Assembly (NCBI GenBank): GCA_023420085.1
Contig: JAEZWQ010000036.1
Span: 62,001 to 126,000, forward strand
Source: Bacillota bacterium
GTDB taxonomy: Bacteria > Bacillota > Clostridia > Lachnospirales > Lachnospiraceae
Length of the DNA stretch: 64,000 nucleotides
Reading direction: 5' to 3'
Under the pieces are notes generated by a model, which saw only the letters and a program-made list of their open reading frames with translations, did not search any database and had not been told where the DNA came from. This document shows, in pieces, positions 1 through 9,284 of this stretch (its first letter is position 1; each line of letters begins with the position of its first letter). The translations under genes and the position numbers were made by a program.

Positions 1-143
1 TAGTCGCATCCTAGTTCTTCGGCAATGGTTTTACCATTTTCTGGATCATAAACAACTGTTACCTTGGCATCATCAAATTCATTCATAAATCTTGCTAAGT
101 CTGCTCCAAAATATCCAACTCCAACAACGCCATAGCGTTTCAT
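1..143 (-). CDS. Gfo/Idh/MocA-type NAD(P)-dependent oxidoreductase, N-terminal fragment
   Basis: Only the first 47 or so codons are present; the gene runs off the left edge of the window. The start ATG is at 141-143 and is preceded by a clear AGGAGG ribosome binding site. The product begins with a Rossmann nucleotide-binding loop (GVVGVGYFGADLARF, residues 4-18), followed by a beta strand ending VVYDPENGK. This pattern fits the sugar/inositol dehydrogenase superfamily. It is the last visible gene of a minus-strand operon behind a sugar ABC importer, so a role in oxidising or epimerising the imported sugar is likely (inference). Substrate and cofactor cannot be decided because the catalytic domain lies outside the window. 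Confidence 0.75.
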   Translation of the reverse strand, partial: MKRYGVVGVGYFGADLARFMNEFDDAKVTVVYDPENGKTIAEELGCD

Positions 144-190
144 ATTCTGTCCTCCTATTTCATCAATTCATTTATAGTAAATTTTTTTAA

Positions 191-1024
191 TCACTTAACA
201 GCTCCCTCTGACAAACCACCTGCAATCTTATTCTGGATGAAGCAGAAAAATACCACCGATGGTATAACAACTATTACTGATGCAGCCATCATGTCTCCCC
301 AATCAAGTATTTCAGCACCGTTTAATGATCTTAATGCAACAGCTACAGTCATCTTACTAGTATCATTTACTAAAATAAGACCATATAAAAACTCATTCCA
401 AGCATTTATAAATGTGTATATAGCTGTCGCAACTATACCTGGTGCAACCAATGGTAATACTACTTTAAAAAACACGGTTGCTTTATTAGCCCCATCTATT
501 CTGGCCGCTTCTTCTATACCAATTGGAACCGTTTGAAAAAATCCAACTAGTAACCAAACAGCATATGGCACACTAAAAGATAAATAAACAATAATTAATC
601 CTGTAGTTGTATTCGTTAGCCCCGTTTTGGCCATAGCAATTGAATATGGTATGGCAAGAAGTATTGGTGGAAAGATATATGTAGTAATTAGCAATTTTGA
701 CATTATACTCCCTACCTTAGGGAAAAATCTTACTATTCCATATGCAGCCATAGCAGAAATAGTTATTGCAATAATAGTTGTTATTAGAGCAATTATTAAT
801 GAATTCTTTATATTTACAGCAAAATTTAGGTCTGTTATGACATGTTTAAAATAGTCTAAAGTTAAAGTTTTTGGCCAAAAACTTGTAGGTGATCCTGTAA
901 GTTCCCCTTTTCCCTTAATTGAAGAAATAAATATCCAAACTAGAGGAAATATGGCAACTATTGTAGAAATTATTAATAATATATGCGATAAAGCATTCCA
1001 AATTTTAGATTTTTTCCCGTACAT
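191..1024 (-). CDS. Carbohydrate ABC transporter permease (MalG/CUT1 type)
   Basis: Inner-membrane subunit of a binding-protein-dependent sugar importer. The 277-residue protein has an N-terminal membrane segment at about 12-33, a block of further segments from about 75 onward, and the conserved cytoplasmic EAA loop (EEAARIDGA, residues 171-179) that docks the ATPase. Length and motif match the MalG half of CUT1 permeases. Its start codon overlaps the stop of the MalF-like gene by one base, indicating translational coupling. No ATPase gene is present in the operon as seen, so the system probably uses a shared MsmK/MalK-like ATPase encoded elsewhere. The sugar cannot be inferred from sequence. 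Confidence 0.93.
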   Translation of the reverse strand: MYGKKSKIWNALSHILLIISTIVAIFPLVWIFISSIKGKGELTGSPTSFWPKTLTLDYFKHVITDLNFAVNIKNSLIIALITTIIAITISAMAAYGIVRFFPKVGSIMSKLLITTYIFPPILLAIPYSIAMAKTGLTNTTTGLIIVYLSFSVPYAVWLLVGFFQTVPIGIEEAARIDGANKATVFFKVVLPLVAPGIVATAIYTFINAWNEFLYGLILVNDTSKMTVAVALRSLNGAEILDWGDMMAASVIVVIPSVVFFCFIQNKIAGGLSEGAVK

Positions 1025-1905
1025 TATTTATTCTCCTTTTCCCACCTTGATATTACAAAAAAGTAGATTCCACATATAATCATTAGGAAGATAAATAATA
1101 GAACTGTAACTGCTGATGATCGTCCTAATAGCTTACTTCCCCAGCCCATATTATATGCATATATCGGCATGGTCATAGTCGAATTTGCAGGTCCTCCTCC
1201 TGTCATTAAATAAATAATATCAAAATTATTAAATATCCATACTGTACGTAATACAACTAATAACCCGACTACCAACTTAATATGAGGTACAGTAATAAAT
1301 CTAAATACTTGCATTGAACTAGCTCCATCTATCATTGCTGCTTCATACTGTTCTTGTGGGACTGTTTGCAATGCTGAAAGTACATTGACCATTATCAATG
1401 GAGCGCCAAACCAAATATTAATAAAAACTAATGTAATAAAGGCCATAGTTGGATTAGTCAAAAATTCTGGAATGTCTTTTACAATTCCTAATTGAACTAA
1501 TATATTAGGTAAATAACCGTAAACACCATTTAATATCCATTGCCAAGAAAATACAATAACTATAGTAGGAAAAGCCCATGGCACTATAAGTAATGTCTTA
1601 TATAACCATTTAAATTTTTTGACTCTATTCAAAGCAAGTGCCAGGGTAAATCCAACTATTATTTGTCCAATAAGAGATAATACCGTCCATTTTATTGAAT
1701 TGAAAAACGATGCCCAAAATATAGGATCTTTAACAACCTTTATATAATTGTCAAATCCGACAAATTTATAATTAGGCAATATTAAATTTTTATTAGTAAA
1801 GCTATAGTATATACTTGAAAAGAAAGGATATATAAATAATGCCAATACTATAATTAGTGCCGGTAATATAAATATGTACCTTGTATAATCTCTTCTTCTA
1901 ACCAT
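1024..1905 (-). CDS. Carbohydrate ABC transporter permease (MalF/CUT1 type)
   Basis: Partner permease of the MalG-like protein just downstream. The 293-residue protein has a first membrane segment at about 10-32, several further hydrophobic segments, and an EAA loop (EAAMIDGAS, residues 188-196). It belongs to the UgpA/MsmF group of CUT1 permeases, which lack the long periplasmic loop of enteric MalF. It lies ten bases behind the binding-protein gene and overlaps the next permease by one base. Together the two would form the transmembrane channel of the importer. Confidence in the family is high; the specificity is unknown. Confidence 0.93.
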   Translation of the reverse strand: MVRRRDYTRYIFILPALIIVLALFIYPFFSSIYYSFTNKNLILPNYKFVGFDNYIKVVKDPIFWASFFNSIKWTVLSLIGQIIVGFTLALALNRVKKFKWLYKTLLIVPWAFPTIVIVFSWQWILNGVYGYLPNILVQLGIVKDIPEFLTNPTMAFITLVFINIWFGAPLIMVNVLSALQTVPQEQYEAAMIDGASSMQVFRFITVPHIKLVVGLLVVLRTVWIFNNFDIIYLMTGGGPANSTMTMPIYAYNMGWGSKLLGRSSAVTVLLFIFLMIICGIYFFVISRWEKENK

Positions 1906-1915
1906 TATTTCACCA

Positions 1916-3256
1916 TTACTCTACTGTAGAAAATAAATCATTTAATTCCTTTTCTGCATCCTTAGCTGCAGTCATTTGATCCTTCTTGCCAGTAACAATT
2001 TCTTGGAACATTTTTTCAATAACATGTTGATTTACTAATATTCCAGCTTGAACATTAGGACCATGTTCATAACCAATTGCCGTTCCAAGTTCTACCGCTT
2101 CAGTAATGACCTTCTCAGCATTACTAAACTTTTTAATCATTTCATCATCTTTATACGCTGGATCATCAGATATACCCTTTATAGCTGGTAACATACCTAC
2201 TGGCACTGATTTTAAGAATTTTATATATCTTTCTTTATCGTATAGAGTCTTCATAAACTCTTTAGCAACATCTTGATGCTTAGAATTTTTCCATACAACC
2301 ATAGGTATATTTGATGTTTCAACAGGTCTTACAGGATCAGACTCTTTAATTTTTGGTAGAGGTGCTGCATCTATTTTATCTAAGAGCTCAGGTGTGTTAG
2401 CTTGTACCCCTCCTATTTGGAATCCTGAGTTAAAGTCAAATGCAGTCTTTCCTTGATAATATAGTGTAGCTTGTTGCAATACATTATAATTTATAGAGTC
2501 TTTTGGTGAAGTATCTTTATACATCTTTACCCAATAAGAAATTGCTTCTTGAGGTAGTTCAGATGTTAAATCAACCTTCTTATCTTCAGTCAATAAACTT
2601 CCACCTGCTGTTCTTACATAAAGATTTAAAAATCTAGTTGCAATGAAATCATTTGTTCCCATAGGAACTGATAATCCATAAATTCCATCTTTTGTTAATT
2701 TTTTAGCTGTTTCATATAATTCATCCCATGTTTTTGGAACTTCTAGTCTATTTTTTTCAAGCAAGTCTTTTCTTATCCACATTACTTGGGCATGAGAATA
2801 TAATGGTACTGAATAATTATTTCCATCTACTGTTCCTTCATTTATAGCACTTTCAGAAAATTTATCTCTACCGATGCTGTCTATCATATCATTTAGTGGT
2901 ACTATTGCATCAGCATTAATCATCTCTGTTACCTGATTTGGTAATGCAGTTGACATATCTGGTACATTTCCTGATTGTAATCCGGTTGTCCATTTAGTGT
3001 AGAAATCGTTCCAAGAAAAAGTTTCAATTTTTATCTTTACTTTTGGATGCTTTTTTGTAAAATCATTCGCTGCTTCTTGAATTACTTCCAGTCTTGGACC
3101 TTGGGTAAAGCTATGCCAGAAAGTAATATCACCTTCTAATTCTCCACTCTGTGTTTTTTTAGCTTCTCCTCCTTTATCATTACTACCTCCACATCCTGCT
3201 AATGAAAATAATAATGTTGCGCACATTAATCCTGTCAACAATCTTTTTAACTTCAT
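1916..3256 (-). CDS. Sugar ABC transporter substrate-binding lipoprotein
   Basis: Extracellular solute-binding protein (family 1) that captures sugar for the two permeases encoded downstream. The 446-residue precursor has a lipoprotein signal peptide with lipobox LAGC; Cys22 should become the lipidated residue anchoring it to the outer face of the membrane. The mature start has the family pattern DITFWHSF, and the rest fits the two-lobed fold. A GGAG ribosome binding site precedes the ATG. It is the first gene of its operon, with promoter-like hexamers at 3286-3314 and a C9 tract (G9 on the coding strand) further upstream that could influence expression. The ligand is unknown. Confidence 0.93.
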   Translation of the reverse strand: MKLKRLLTGLMCATLLFSLAGCGGSNDKGGEAKKTQSGELEGDITFWHSFTQGPRLEVIQEAANDFTKKHPKVKIKIETFSWNDFYTKWTTGLQSGNVPDMSTALPNQVTEMINADAIVPLNDMIDSIGRDKFSESAINEGTVDGNNYSVPLYSHAQVMWIRKDLLEKNRLEVPKTWDELYETAKKLTKDGIYGLSVPMGTNDFIATRFLNLYVRTAGGSLLTEDKKVDLTSELPQEAISYWVKMYKDTSPKDSINYNVLQQATLYYQGKTAFDFNSGFQIGGVQANTPELLDKIDAAPLPKIKESDPVRPVETSNIPMVVWKNSKHQDVAKEFMKTLYDKERYIKFLKSVPVGMLPAIKGISDDPAYKDDEMIKKFSNAEKVITEAVELGTAIGYEHGPNVQAGILVNQHVIEKMFQEIVTGKKDQMTAAKDAEKELNDLFSTVE

Positions 3257-3285
3257 ATTTTACTCCTTTCAAGAGATATATGCTA

Positions 3286-3314
3286 AAAATATCACTTACG
3301 AAAATTATTTTCAA
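3286..3314 (-). promoter_or_regulatory. Predicted sigma-A promoter of the sugar ABC operon
   Basis: On the minus strand, TTGAAA is followed after 17 bases by TATTTT, placing transcription start about 25 bases before the ribosome binding site. Immediately upstream lies a 7-bp inverted repeat (ATATTAC/GTAATAT, 3334-3353) that could be an operator. In AT-rich DNA chance matches are common, so this is tentative. Confidence 0.4.
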
Positions 3315-3355
3315 CTTGTAAAGAATTTTGAAAATATTACATTTTTGTAATATCT

Positions 3356-3364
3356 CCCCCCCCC
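3356..3364. repeat. C9 homopolymer (G9 on the coding strand of the sugar operon)
   Basis: Nine consecutive C residues stand out in a very AT-rich intergenic stretch about 100 bases upstream of the sugar-binding-protein start and about 40 bases upstream of its predicted -35 hexamer. Such tracts are prone to slipped-strand length change. Confidence 0.9.
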
Positions 3365-3400
3365 GAAATATACAAATGATACAAAATTTTATAATTTTCA

Positions 3401-3446
3401 TCAAAAAAAATACACATATAAATATCTACATTTATATGTGTATTTT
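3401..3446 (-). terminator. Rho-independent terminator after ktrB
   Basis: Perfect 17-bp inverted repeat (3407-3423 with 3430-3446, six-base loop) followed on the minus strand by a run of eight T residues. It ends the long minus-strand transcript that finishes with the potassium transporter gene, 150 bases after that gene's stop. The stem is AT-rich apart from three G-C pairs. Confidence 0.75.
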
Positions 3447-3602
3447 GATATTATTTTAACTTACTTTATTTATCAATGACTTTTATACATTAATATTTTG
3501 TTCTGCCTTTCATCTATATTATGAATTTTCTCTATTTTGCACAATTATTAAACAATTTTTTCTACATAAACAATTACAAAAATGAACTCATATCTATTCA
3601 TA

Positions 3603-4988
3603 CTATCCAAGCAATACCTTTTCATCAGGGAACCTAATTTCCACTTTCTTTCCCTCTTTTTTCATCGACATAAATAGTGTTATAGGACCTATTCTTCCCA
3701 TAAACATAAGCCAAATGATTATTATTTTTCCAATTTCTGTTAAATTAGAAGTAAAATCAAGCGATAACCCTACAGTCGCAATAGCCGATATACACTCAAA
3801 ACTTACCGTTGTTATATCTGCAGATTCAGTTTTTGTTAATATAAGTATTGCTATAAATAAAATTGCCATTGATAAAAATGCTATCAAAAAAGATCTTTTA
3901 ATATATTCTTCTGGGACAATTCTTTTATGCGTTACTGCATACTTATTATTTCTTATCCAAGTTCCAAGCATTATTATTATTAAAGCAAATGTAACTGTTT
4001 TAATACCACCTGCTGTAGATCCCGGTGAACCCCCTATAAACATAAATATCATTGATATGAATTTAGTAGATTCAGTAAGGTTTGCCTGATTTACACTAGA
4101 AAATCCTGCCGTTCTAAGCGTTATGGATTGAAAAAATGAATTATTAATCTTATCAAGAATTCCCATATTGCCAATGGTAGATGTATTTGTATATTCAAAT
4201 ATTAATGTACAAATAAATCCGGCAAAAATTAGTATTGATGTTGTTATTACAACTATCTTAAAATGAAGGCTTAAAGTATTTTTTATATTATGCCATTTTA
4301 TTTTTTTGATAATAAGTCTCCTAAAAATACTTAAAACTTCCCACCAAATCGGAAATCCTATACCACCTATTACAATTAGGATCATTACGCTCCAAAGCAA
4401 CAATCCATTATCCGAAAATCTAGCCAAGCTATTAGTGGAGAAAATATCTAAGCCTGCATTACAAAATGCTGATATAGATGTAAATATTCCATATTTAATT
4501 GCTTGTACTAATGGATAATCCTTTAATAATGAAATTGTAATAAAAACTGCACCTATTGCTTCAATTATAAATGTACCTAAAACTACTCTTTTTACACTAA
4601 TTCCAAGTCTATTTAGACCTCTTTCATTTAGAGAGCTTTGAGTTGTCAATTTATTTTTAACAGACATTCTCATATTAAAGATTGAAAAAATTAGTGATAC
4701 TGCTGTCATAAAACCAAGTCCACCAATTTGTATAAGGCATAGTATTACAAATTTACCAAATGCTGACCAGTGTAACATTGTTGTAACTGTTACAAGCCCT
4801 GTTACACACACTGATGTAGTAGCAGTAAATAATGCATCAATATAATTAGTGGTAGTATGTGTTGCACTTGATATTGGTAATGTTAATAATAAACTCCCCA
4901 ATAAAATAATCATCATAAAGCCCAAAGAAATAATTTGGACTGGTGATAGTCTGTCCAACCATTTTAATCTAAAAAAACTTTTAATCAT
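3603..4988 (-). CDS. ktrB: KtrB/TrkH-family potassium uptake channel subunit
   Basis: Membrane subunit of a sodium-coupled K+ uptake system, 461 residues. Four pore-loop repeats are visible, each with its selectivity-filter glycine: TSVCVTGLVT, SAFCNAGLD, TLRTAGFSS and SAIATVGLS. This is the hallmark of the Trk/Ktr superfamily, and the length fits KtrB rather than longer TrkH proteins. The cytosolic nucleotide-gated partner KtrA is not encoded nearby. The start overlaps the end of the upstream phosphodiesterase gene by eight bases, so the two are probably translationally coupled. A strong hairpin terminator follows. Confidence 0.93.
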   Translation of the reverse strand: MIKSFFRLKWLDRLSPVQIISLGFMMIILLGSLLLTLPISSATHTTTNYIDALFTATTSVCVTGLVTVTTMLHWSAFGKFVILCLIQIGGLGFMTAVSLIFSIFNMRMSVKNKLTTQSSLNERGLNRLGISVKRVVLGTFIIEAIGAVFITISLLKDYPLVQAIKYGIFTSISAFCNAGLDIFSTNSLARFSDNGLLLWSVMILIVIGGIGFPIWWEVLSIFRRLIIKKIKWHNIKNTLSLHFKIVVITTSILIFAGFICTLIFEYTNTSTIGNMGILDKINNSFFQSITLRTAGFSSVNQANLTESTKFISMIFMFIGGSPGSTAGGIKTVTFALIIIMLGTWIRNNKYAVTHKRIVPEEYIKRSFLIAFLSMAILFIAILILTKTESADITTVSFECISAIATVGLSLDFTSNLTEIGKIIIIWLMFMGRIGPITLFMSMKKEGKKVEIRFPDEKVLLG

Positions 4989-6279
4989 CTTTATCTGCTA
5001 AAAACTTATTAATAACTCTTCCATCAACTTCAGGGAAAGGCAAATTCATTAATTTAGCTATAGTTGGTGCTTCATCAATTAATGACATCTTCCCCTTATA
5101 TTCTCCTGGATTTACACCTATCCCCCTCATTGCAAAAATAGTACAATATTTTGGTTTTGTTGGATCATATCCATGAGTAGCTATCATAAGTCTTTTTCTA
5201 TCCTTATCTTTATCAAGTTTATATATTCTTGTATCTGCTTCATTTTGGAAATAATATCCTTTTTTAGCTTCAACCATAAAAGTACAACTTCCAGCACCTT
5301 TTGCTTTAGCTTGATTTGCAGTATAAACTTCATCTATTCCATATTTATCTGTTTTTTGAAGATATTTCAAATGTTGATAAACCTTATTTTTAAGTTTTTC
5401 ATCGCCTTTCACATAAATATAACATGAGCCATCGCAGTCTCTCGCCAAAACTTTCCAAGATTTTATAGTTTTCTTATTTTCATCATATTTTAGCCAACCA
5501 CGTTCTTTAAAAAATGTGTTTAGATATACTATATAATCAGCATCATATTGACTATGATCTCCAAGCAGAATAACTGTTGATTCTTCATATATACCTGCCT
5601 TCTGAAGATTCTTAATTGTTGCATACAGCCTTCTATCCAATCTTCTTAATGCTTGTTTTCTCTCATCTTCATTTCCATAATGCTTATATGTATCAACATC
5701 TGTCAAATGAACCAATAATAAATTTGGCTTGTATTTTCTTAAACAATACATTGCACTACTAAATGTAAAATTATCCAATTCTGGTTGATTTATACCATTT
5801 AACTTATTCTTAAACCTCAAAAAACAATCTAATTGAAACAATTTTGAACCATTTCTTAAAGATGTAAATATCTGATTATCCCACCATCTATTGCAAAAAA
5901 TCTCTGGGATATGATAATCTATAGCTTTACTTTTACCTGTAACCGGCCATAAAAAAGCACCTACCTTATGTCCCATGATTTTTGCAGCCTCATATAAGGT
6001 TAAACCATTTATATATTTTCTTTGCCACTTCCAGTCTTGCACCTTACGATAAGGTTGAACTAATACATTGTTCGTAACACCATGATTTTTTGGCAACTTT
6101 CCAGTAATTATACTACAATGGCATGGATAGGTTAAACTTGGATAAATACTCTGTACTCTATCACAATATGCTGCCTTTTCATAAAATTTCTTGAAATTTG
6201 GAAGCGTTCTTAAATAGTCTATATCAGTTTCTCCAACCGCATCCAACGATAAAATTACAACATGCTTAGGATTCTTCAT
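4981..6279 (-). CDS. Type I phosphodiesterase/nucleotide pyrophosphatase (alkaline phosphatase superfamily)
   Basis: Metal-dependent phosphohydrolase of the alkaline phosphatase superfamily, about 432 residues. Visible features are the first metal aspartate in ILSLDAVGETD (near residue 13), the nucleophilic threonine in YPSLTYPCH (near residue 50), and later metal-ligand motifs LTDVD, LLGDHSQYD and ATHGYDP. No signal peptide or membrane segment is seen, so it is probably cytoplasmic. The ATG at 6279 is preferred over an in-frame GTG at 6285, because that GTG is part of the GAGGTG ribosome binding site. It overlaps rarA upstream and ktrB downstream. The substrate is unknown; phosphodiesters, phosphonates or nucleotides are all possible. 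Confidence 0.88.
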   Translation of the reverse strand: MKNPKHVVILSLDAVGETDIDYLRTLPNFKKFYEKAAYCDRVQSIYPSLTYPCHCSIITGKLPKNHGVTNNVLVQPYRKVQDWKWQRKYINGLTLYEAAKIMGHKVGAFLWPVTGKSKAIDYHIPEIFCNRWWDNQIFTSLRNGSKLFQLDCFLRFKNKLNGINQPELDNFTFSSAMYCLRKYKPNLLLVHLTDVDTYKHYGNEDERKQALRRLDRRLYATIKNLQKAGIYEESTVILLGDHSQYDADYIVYLNTFFKERGWLKYDENKKTIKSWKVLARDCDGSCYIYVKGDEKLKNKVYQHLKYLQKTDKYGIDEVYTANQAKAKGAGSCTFMVEAKKGYYFQNEADTRIYKLDKDKDRKRLMIATHGYDPTKPKYCTIFAMRGIGVNPGEYKGKMSLIDEAPTIAKLMNLPFPEVDGRVINKFLADKDD

Positions 6280-7576
6280 AATCACCTCGAATCTTTTCTA
6301 AATAACTTACTATACTCTTTTCATATCCAATATTATTGGATACGTAAAATTTTTCATTCATACCATCAGGTAAATATCTCTGACTTACATAATGATTATT
6401 ATAATCATGTGGATATAAATATCCAATAGAATTCCCCAATTTTTTCGCACCTGAGTAATGACCATCCTTTAGATATGATGGAATACTCTGATTACTATTA
6501 TTTCTAATAAAATCTATAGCCCTATCTATACTAAGATAACTACTATTACTCTTTGGTGCAGTTGCAATATACAGCACTGCTTCAGCGAGTATAATTCTTG
6601 CTTCCGGCATTCCTATTCTTTCACATGCAAGCATTGCACTTGTAGCAATATTTAATGCATTTGGATCTGCAAGACCAACATCTTCAGATGCACATATAAT
6701 AATACGCCTTGCAATAAATTTTATATCTTCGCCTGCCTCTAATAATCTAGCTAGGTAATAAATTGCTGCATCAGGGTCAGAGCCTCTCATACTTTTTATA
6801 AATGCTGATATCGTATCATAATGACTATCACCATCTTTATCATAATCAATTATCTGTTTTTGAAGACACTCGCTTATCGTATGCTTATCAATTAACTTCT
6901 TTTCTCCCATTTTTCTTGTCGATAAAATAGCTAATTCTAAACCATTATACATACGTCTTGCATCACCATTAGACATAATAAGCAATTGTTCAATGGCTTC
7001 ATTATCAATTTCAATATCCTTATAACTACTAATCGCTTTATTCAACAATACTTTTAATTCATCCTCAGTTAGTCTTTCTAATTGAAAAATACTGCATCTT
7101 GATATAATAGCTTTATTTACTTCAAAATATGGATTCTCTGTAGTTGCTCCTATCAATATTATAGTACCATCTTCAATAAATGGAAGTAAATAATCTTGTT
7201 GCGCTTTATTAAATCTATGAATTTCATCTATAAATAAAATAGACTTTTTATTGTATAGCGCCCTCAATTCTCTAGCTCGATTTATTACATCTTCAAGATG
7301 TTTTTTGCCTGCATTGGTAGCATTAACTTTAAAAAATTCTGACTCTGTAGTATTTGCAATAACCTGAGCTAAAGAAGTTTTACCTGTACCCGGAGGCCCG
7401 TATAATATTAAAGAACTAAGCCTATCAGATATTATCATCCTATAAAGTAACTTATCTTTACCTACAATATGTTCCTGTCCAACAAAATCATCTATATTTT
7501 TAGGTCTAAGCCTATATGCCAATGGCTCATCATCTTCTCTATTAATTTTTTCAATATATTCTAATAAATTATTCAT
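6266..7576 (-). CDS. rarA: Replication-associated recombination protein RarA (MgsA), AAA+ ATPase
   Basis: AAA+ ATPase related to clamp loaders that acts at stalled replication forks. The 436-residue length is typical. Walker A is LYGPPGTGKTS near residue 60, Walker B is ILFIDEIHRFNK, and sensor 1 is GATTENPYF. The C-terminal part has the RarA-specific GSDPDAAIYYLARLL and tetramerisation segments with PKSNSSY. The gene overlaps an ABC exporter gene by eight bases upstream and the phosphodiesterase gene by 14 bases downstream, so it is embedded in a polycistron. Placement in the parB-proximal run may tie its expression to origin-linked genes (inference). Confidence 0.96.
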   Translation of the reverse strand: MNNLLEYIEKINREDDEPLAYRLRPKNIDDFVGQEHIVGKDKLLYRMIISDRLSSLILYGPPGTGKTSLAQVIANTTESEFFKVNATNAGKKHLEDVINRARELRALYNKKSILFIDEIHRFNKAQQDYLLPFIEDGTIILIGATTENPYFEVNKAIISRCSIFQLERLTEDELKVLLNKAISSYKDIEIDNEAIEQLLIMSNGDARRMYNGLELAILSTRKMGEKKLIDKHTISECLQKQIIDYDKDGDSHYDTISAFIKSMRGSDPDAAIYYLARLLEAGEDIKFIARRIIICASEDVGLADPNALNIATSAMLACERIGMPEARIILAEAVLYIATAPKSNSSYLSIDRAIDFIRNNSNQSIPSYLKDGHYSGAKKLGNSIGYLYPHDYNNHYVSQRYLPDGMNEKFYVSNNIGYEKSIVSYLEKIRGDYEES

Positions 7577-9284
7577 AATATGCCTTATATAAGCTATAAT
7601 ATTCGCCTTTTAGTTTTAATAGTTGCTCATTGTTACCCATTTCAATAATCTTACCATTATTCATAACTATAATCAAATCACTATTTTTTATTGTTGATAA
7701 CCTGTGTGCAACCACTATTGACGTTCTATCTGAGAACATATTATCAAACGCCTTTTTTATATAGGTTTCAGAACGAGTATCAATATCAGATGTTGCTTCG
7801 TCAAGTATTATTATAGGAGAAGTATTTATCATTGCTCTAGCTATACAAATCAACTGTTTTTCACCCTGTGATAGATTATTTCCATTTTCCTCTAAAATAG
7901 TTTCATATCCATTAGGTAACATCATTATAAAGTCATGTGCATAGGCCTTTTTTGCTGCTTTTATAACATCTTCATCACTACATTCTCTTCCATATGAAAT
8001 ATTTTCCTTAACGCTTGTATTCATTATAAATGAATCTTGTAATACAAAACTAATATTCTCTCTCAAACTTGCCTTACAAATATCCTTATATGAAATATTA
8101 TCAAAATAGATATTGCCAGCTTTTATATCATACATACCCATTATGATGTTTATTAGTGTAGTTTTTCCACATCCACTTCTCCCAACAAGTGCTACTCTAG
8201 ATTTAGACCTTATATTCAAATTAAGACCTTCTATAAAAGGTTTATCAGTGTAAGAAAAACTAATGTTTTCTAGTTTAATATCACCACTTAACCTGTAATC
8301 ATTATTACATGCTACGTCATATTCATCTTTTTCTAAAAGAATATTATTTATTCTATCTAGGCTTGCAATAGCACCTTGAAACTGCGTTATTACCTGTGTT
8401 ATATCATTAAAAGGCTCTACATATTGATTAGTATACTTTAAAAAAGCTACCATAAGTCCAACTGATATTGAATTTATTATAACAAGATATGAACAAAACA
8501 TTGCTACTACAAGATATATCATTGCATTTATAAATCTCATTGCAGGATTTGGAAGAGATGAAAAAAACTGCCCCATAATTCCCGCATTATAAAGGTTCTC
8601 TAAAAGTTCATCAAACCTACTTCTCTCTGAACTATAGGTTTCAAAATTTTTTCTTTCTTTTAATGTGTCTACAACTTCTTCTGTAAATGTATATAGCTCT
8701 CCCCTTAACTTAGCTGATTTCATGAAATACTTATAACTTGATTTACTTATATATTTTGTCATAAATAGTCCAAGAGGTGTGCAAATTAGTAATACAATCG
8801 CTAAATATATATTAAAAATACAAATTATTATAAAAGTTAAAATAATTGTAAATAATCCTACTATTAAGCTAGATATCCCCTGCCTTAATATATTAGCTAT
8901 ACTATCAACATCATTAACTATTCTCGATAAAATATCACCTTTAGAATATTTTTCAAATACTTGGTTATCTATTTTCAATATTTTTATAAAAATATCTTTT
9001 CTTATATCCTTTACAAAATCACAAAATATATATTCCTGTAACCAATTAGTAATTAGTAATGATACTCCTCTAGATATAACAAATATTGTAAAAGCTATCA
9101 AAAGTCCATAAATAGCACTATATTTAACATCATTTTTAGCGACCATATTATCAATTATAAAGCCTATAAGCAAAGGCATTGAAACAATTGAAACCATTAA
9201 AATAAATAATAATGTCACTAAACAAAATAACCTTATTTTATTTTTCTTAATATATGAAAATAATAATTTAATTGCTATCCTCAT
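7569..9284 (-). CDS. ABC exporter half-transporter, catalytically complete subunit
   Basis: Membrane domain (about residues 10-300, six segments) fused to an ATPase domain, 571 residues in all. Walker A is GRSGCGKTT, the signature is LSQGE, Walker B ends in the catalytic glutamate (ILDEATSDID), and the switch histidine is present (VVAHRLST). This completes the active ATP site of a heterodimeric exporter whose other half is the immediately upstream gene, with which it overlaps by 17 bases. Heterodimers of this type (BmrCD, LmrCD, TM287/288) export drugs or lipophilic compounds. The substrate here is unknown, and nearby genes give no hint. Confidence 0.92.
   Translation of the reverse strand: MRIAIKLLFSYIKKNKIRLFCLVTLLFILMVSIVSMPLLIGFIIDNMVAKNDVKYSAIYGLLIAFTIFVISRGVSLLITNWLQEYIFCDFVKDIRKDIFIKILKIDNQVFEKYSKGDILSRIVNDVDSIANILRQGISSLIVGLFTIILTFIIICIFNIYLAIVLLICTPLGLFMTKYISKSSYKYFMKSAKLRGELYTFTEEVVDTLKERKNFETYSSERSRFDELLENLYNAGIMGQFFSSLPNPAMRFINAMIYLVVAMFCSYLVIINSISVGLMVAFLKYTNQYVEPFNDITQVITQFQGAIASLDRINNILLEKDEYDVACNNDYRLSGDIKLENISFSYTDKPFIEGLNLNIRSKSRVALVGRSGCGKTTLINIIMGMYDIKAGNIYFDNISYKDICKASLRENISFVLQDSFIMNTSVKENISYGRECSDEDVIKAAKKAYAHDFIMMLPNGYETILEENGNNLSQGEKQLICIARAMINTSPIIILDEATSDIDTRSETYIKKAFDNMFSDRTSIVVAHRLSTIKNSDLIIVMNNGKIIEMGNNEQLLKLKGEYYSLYKAYYE

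Noticed and set aside
3183..3404. Minus-strand ORF of 73 codons upstream of and overlapping the sugar-binding protein gene
   Set aside because: Different frame from the lipoprotein gene, no ribosome binding site, reads through the C9 tract and promoter; low-complexity composition.
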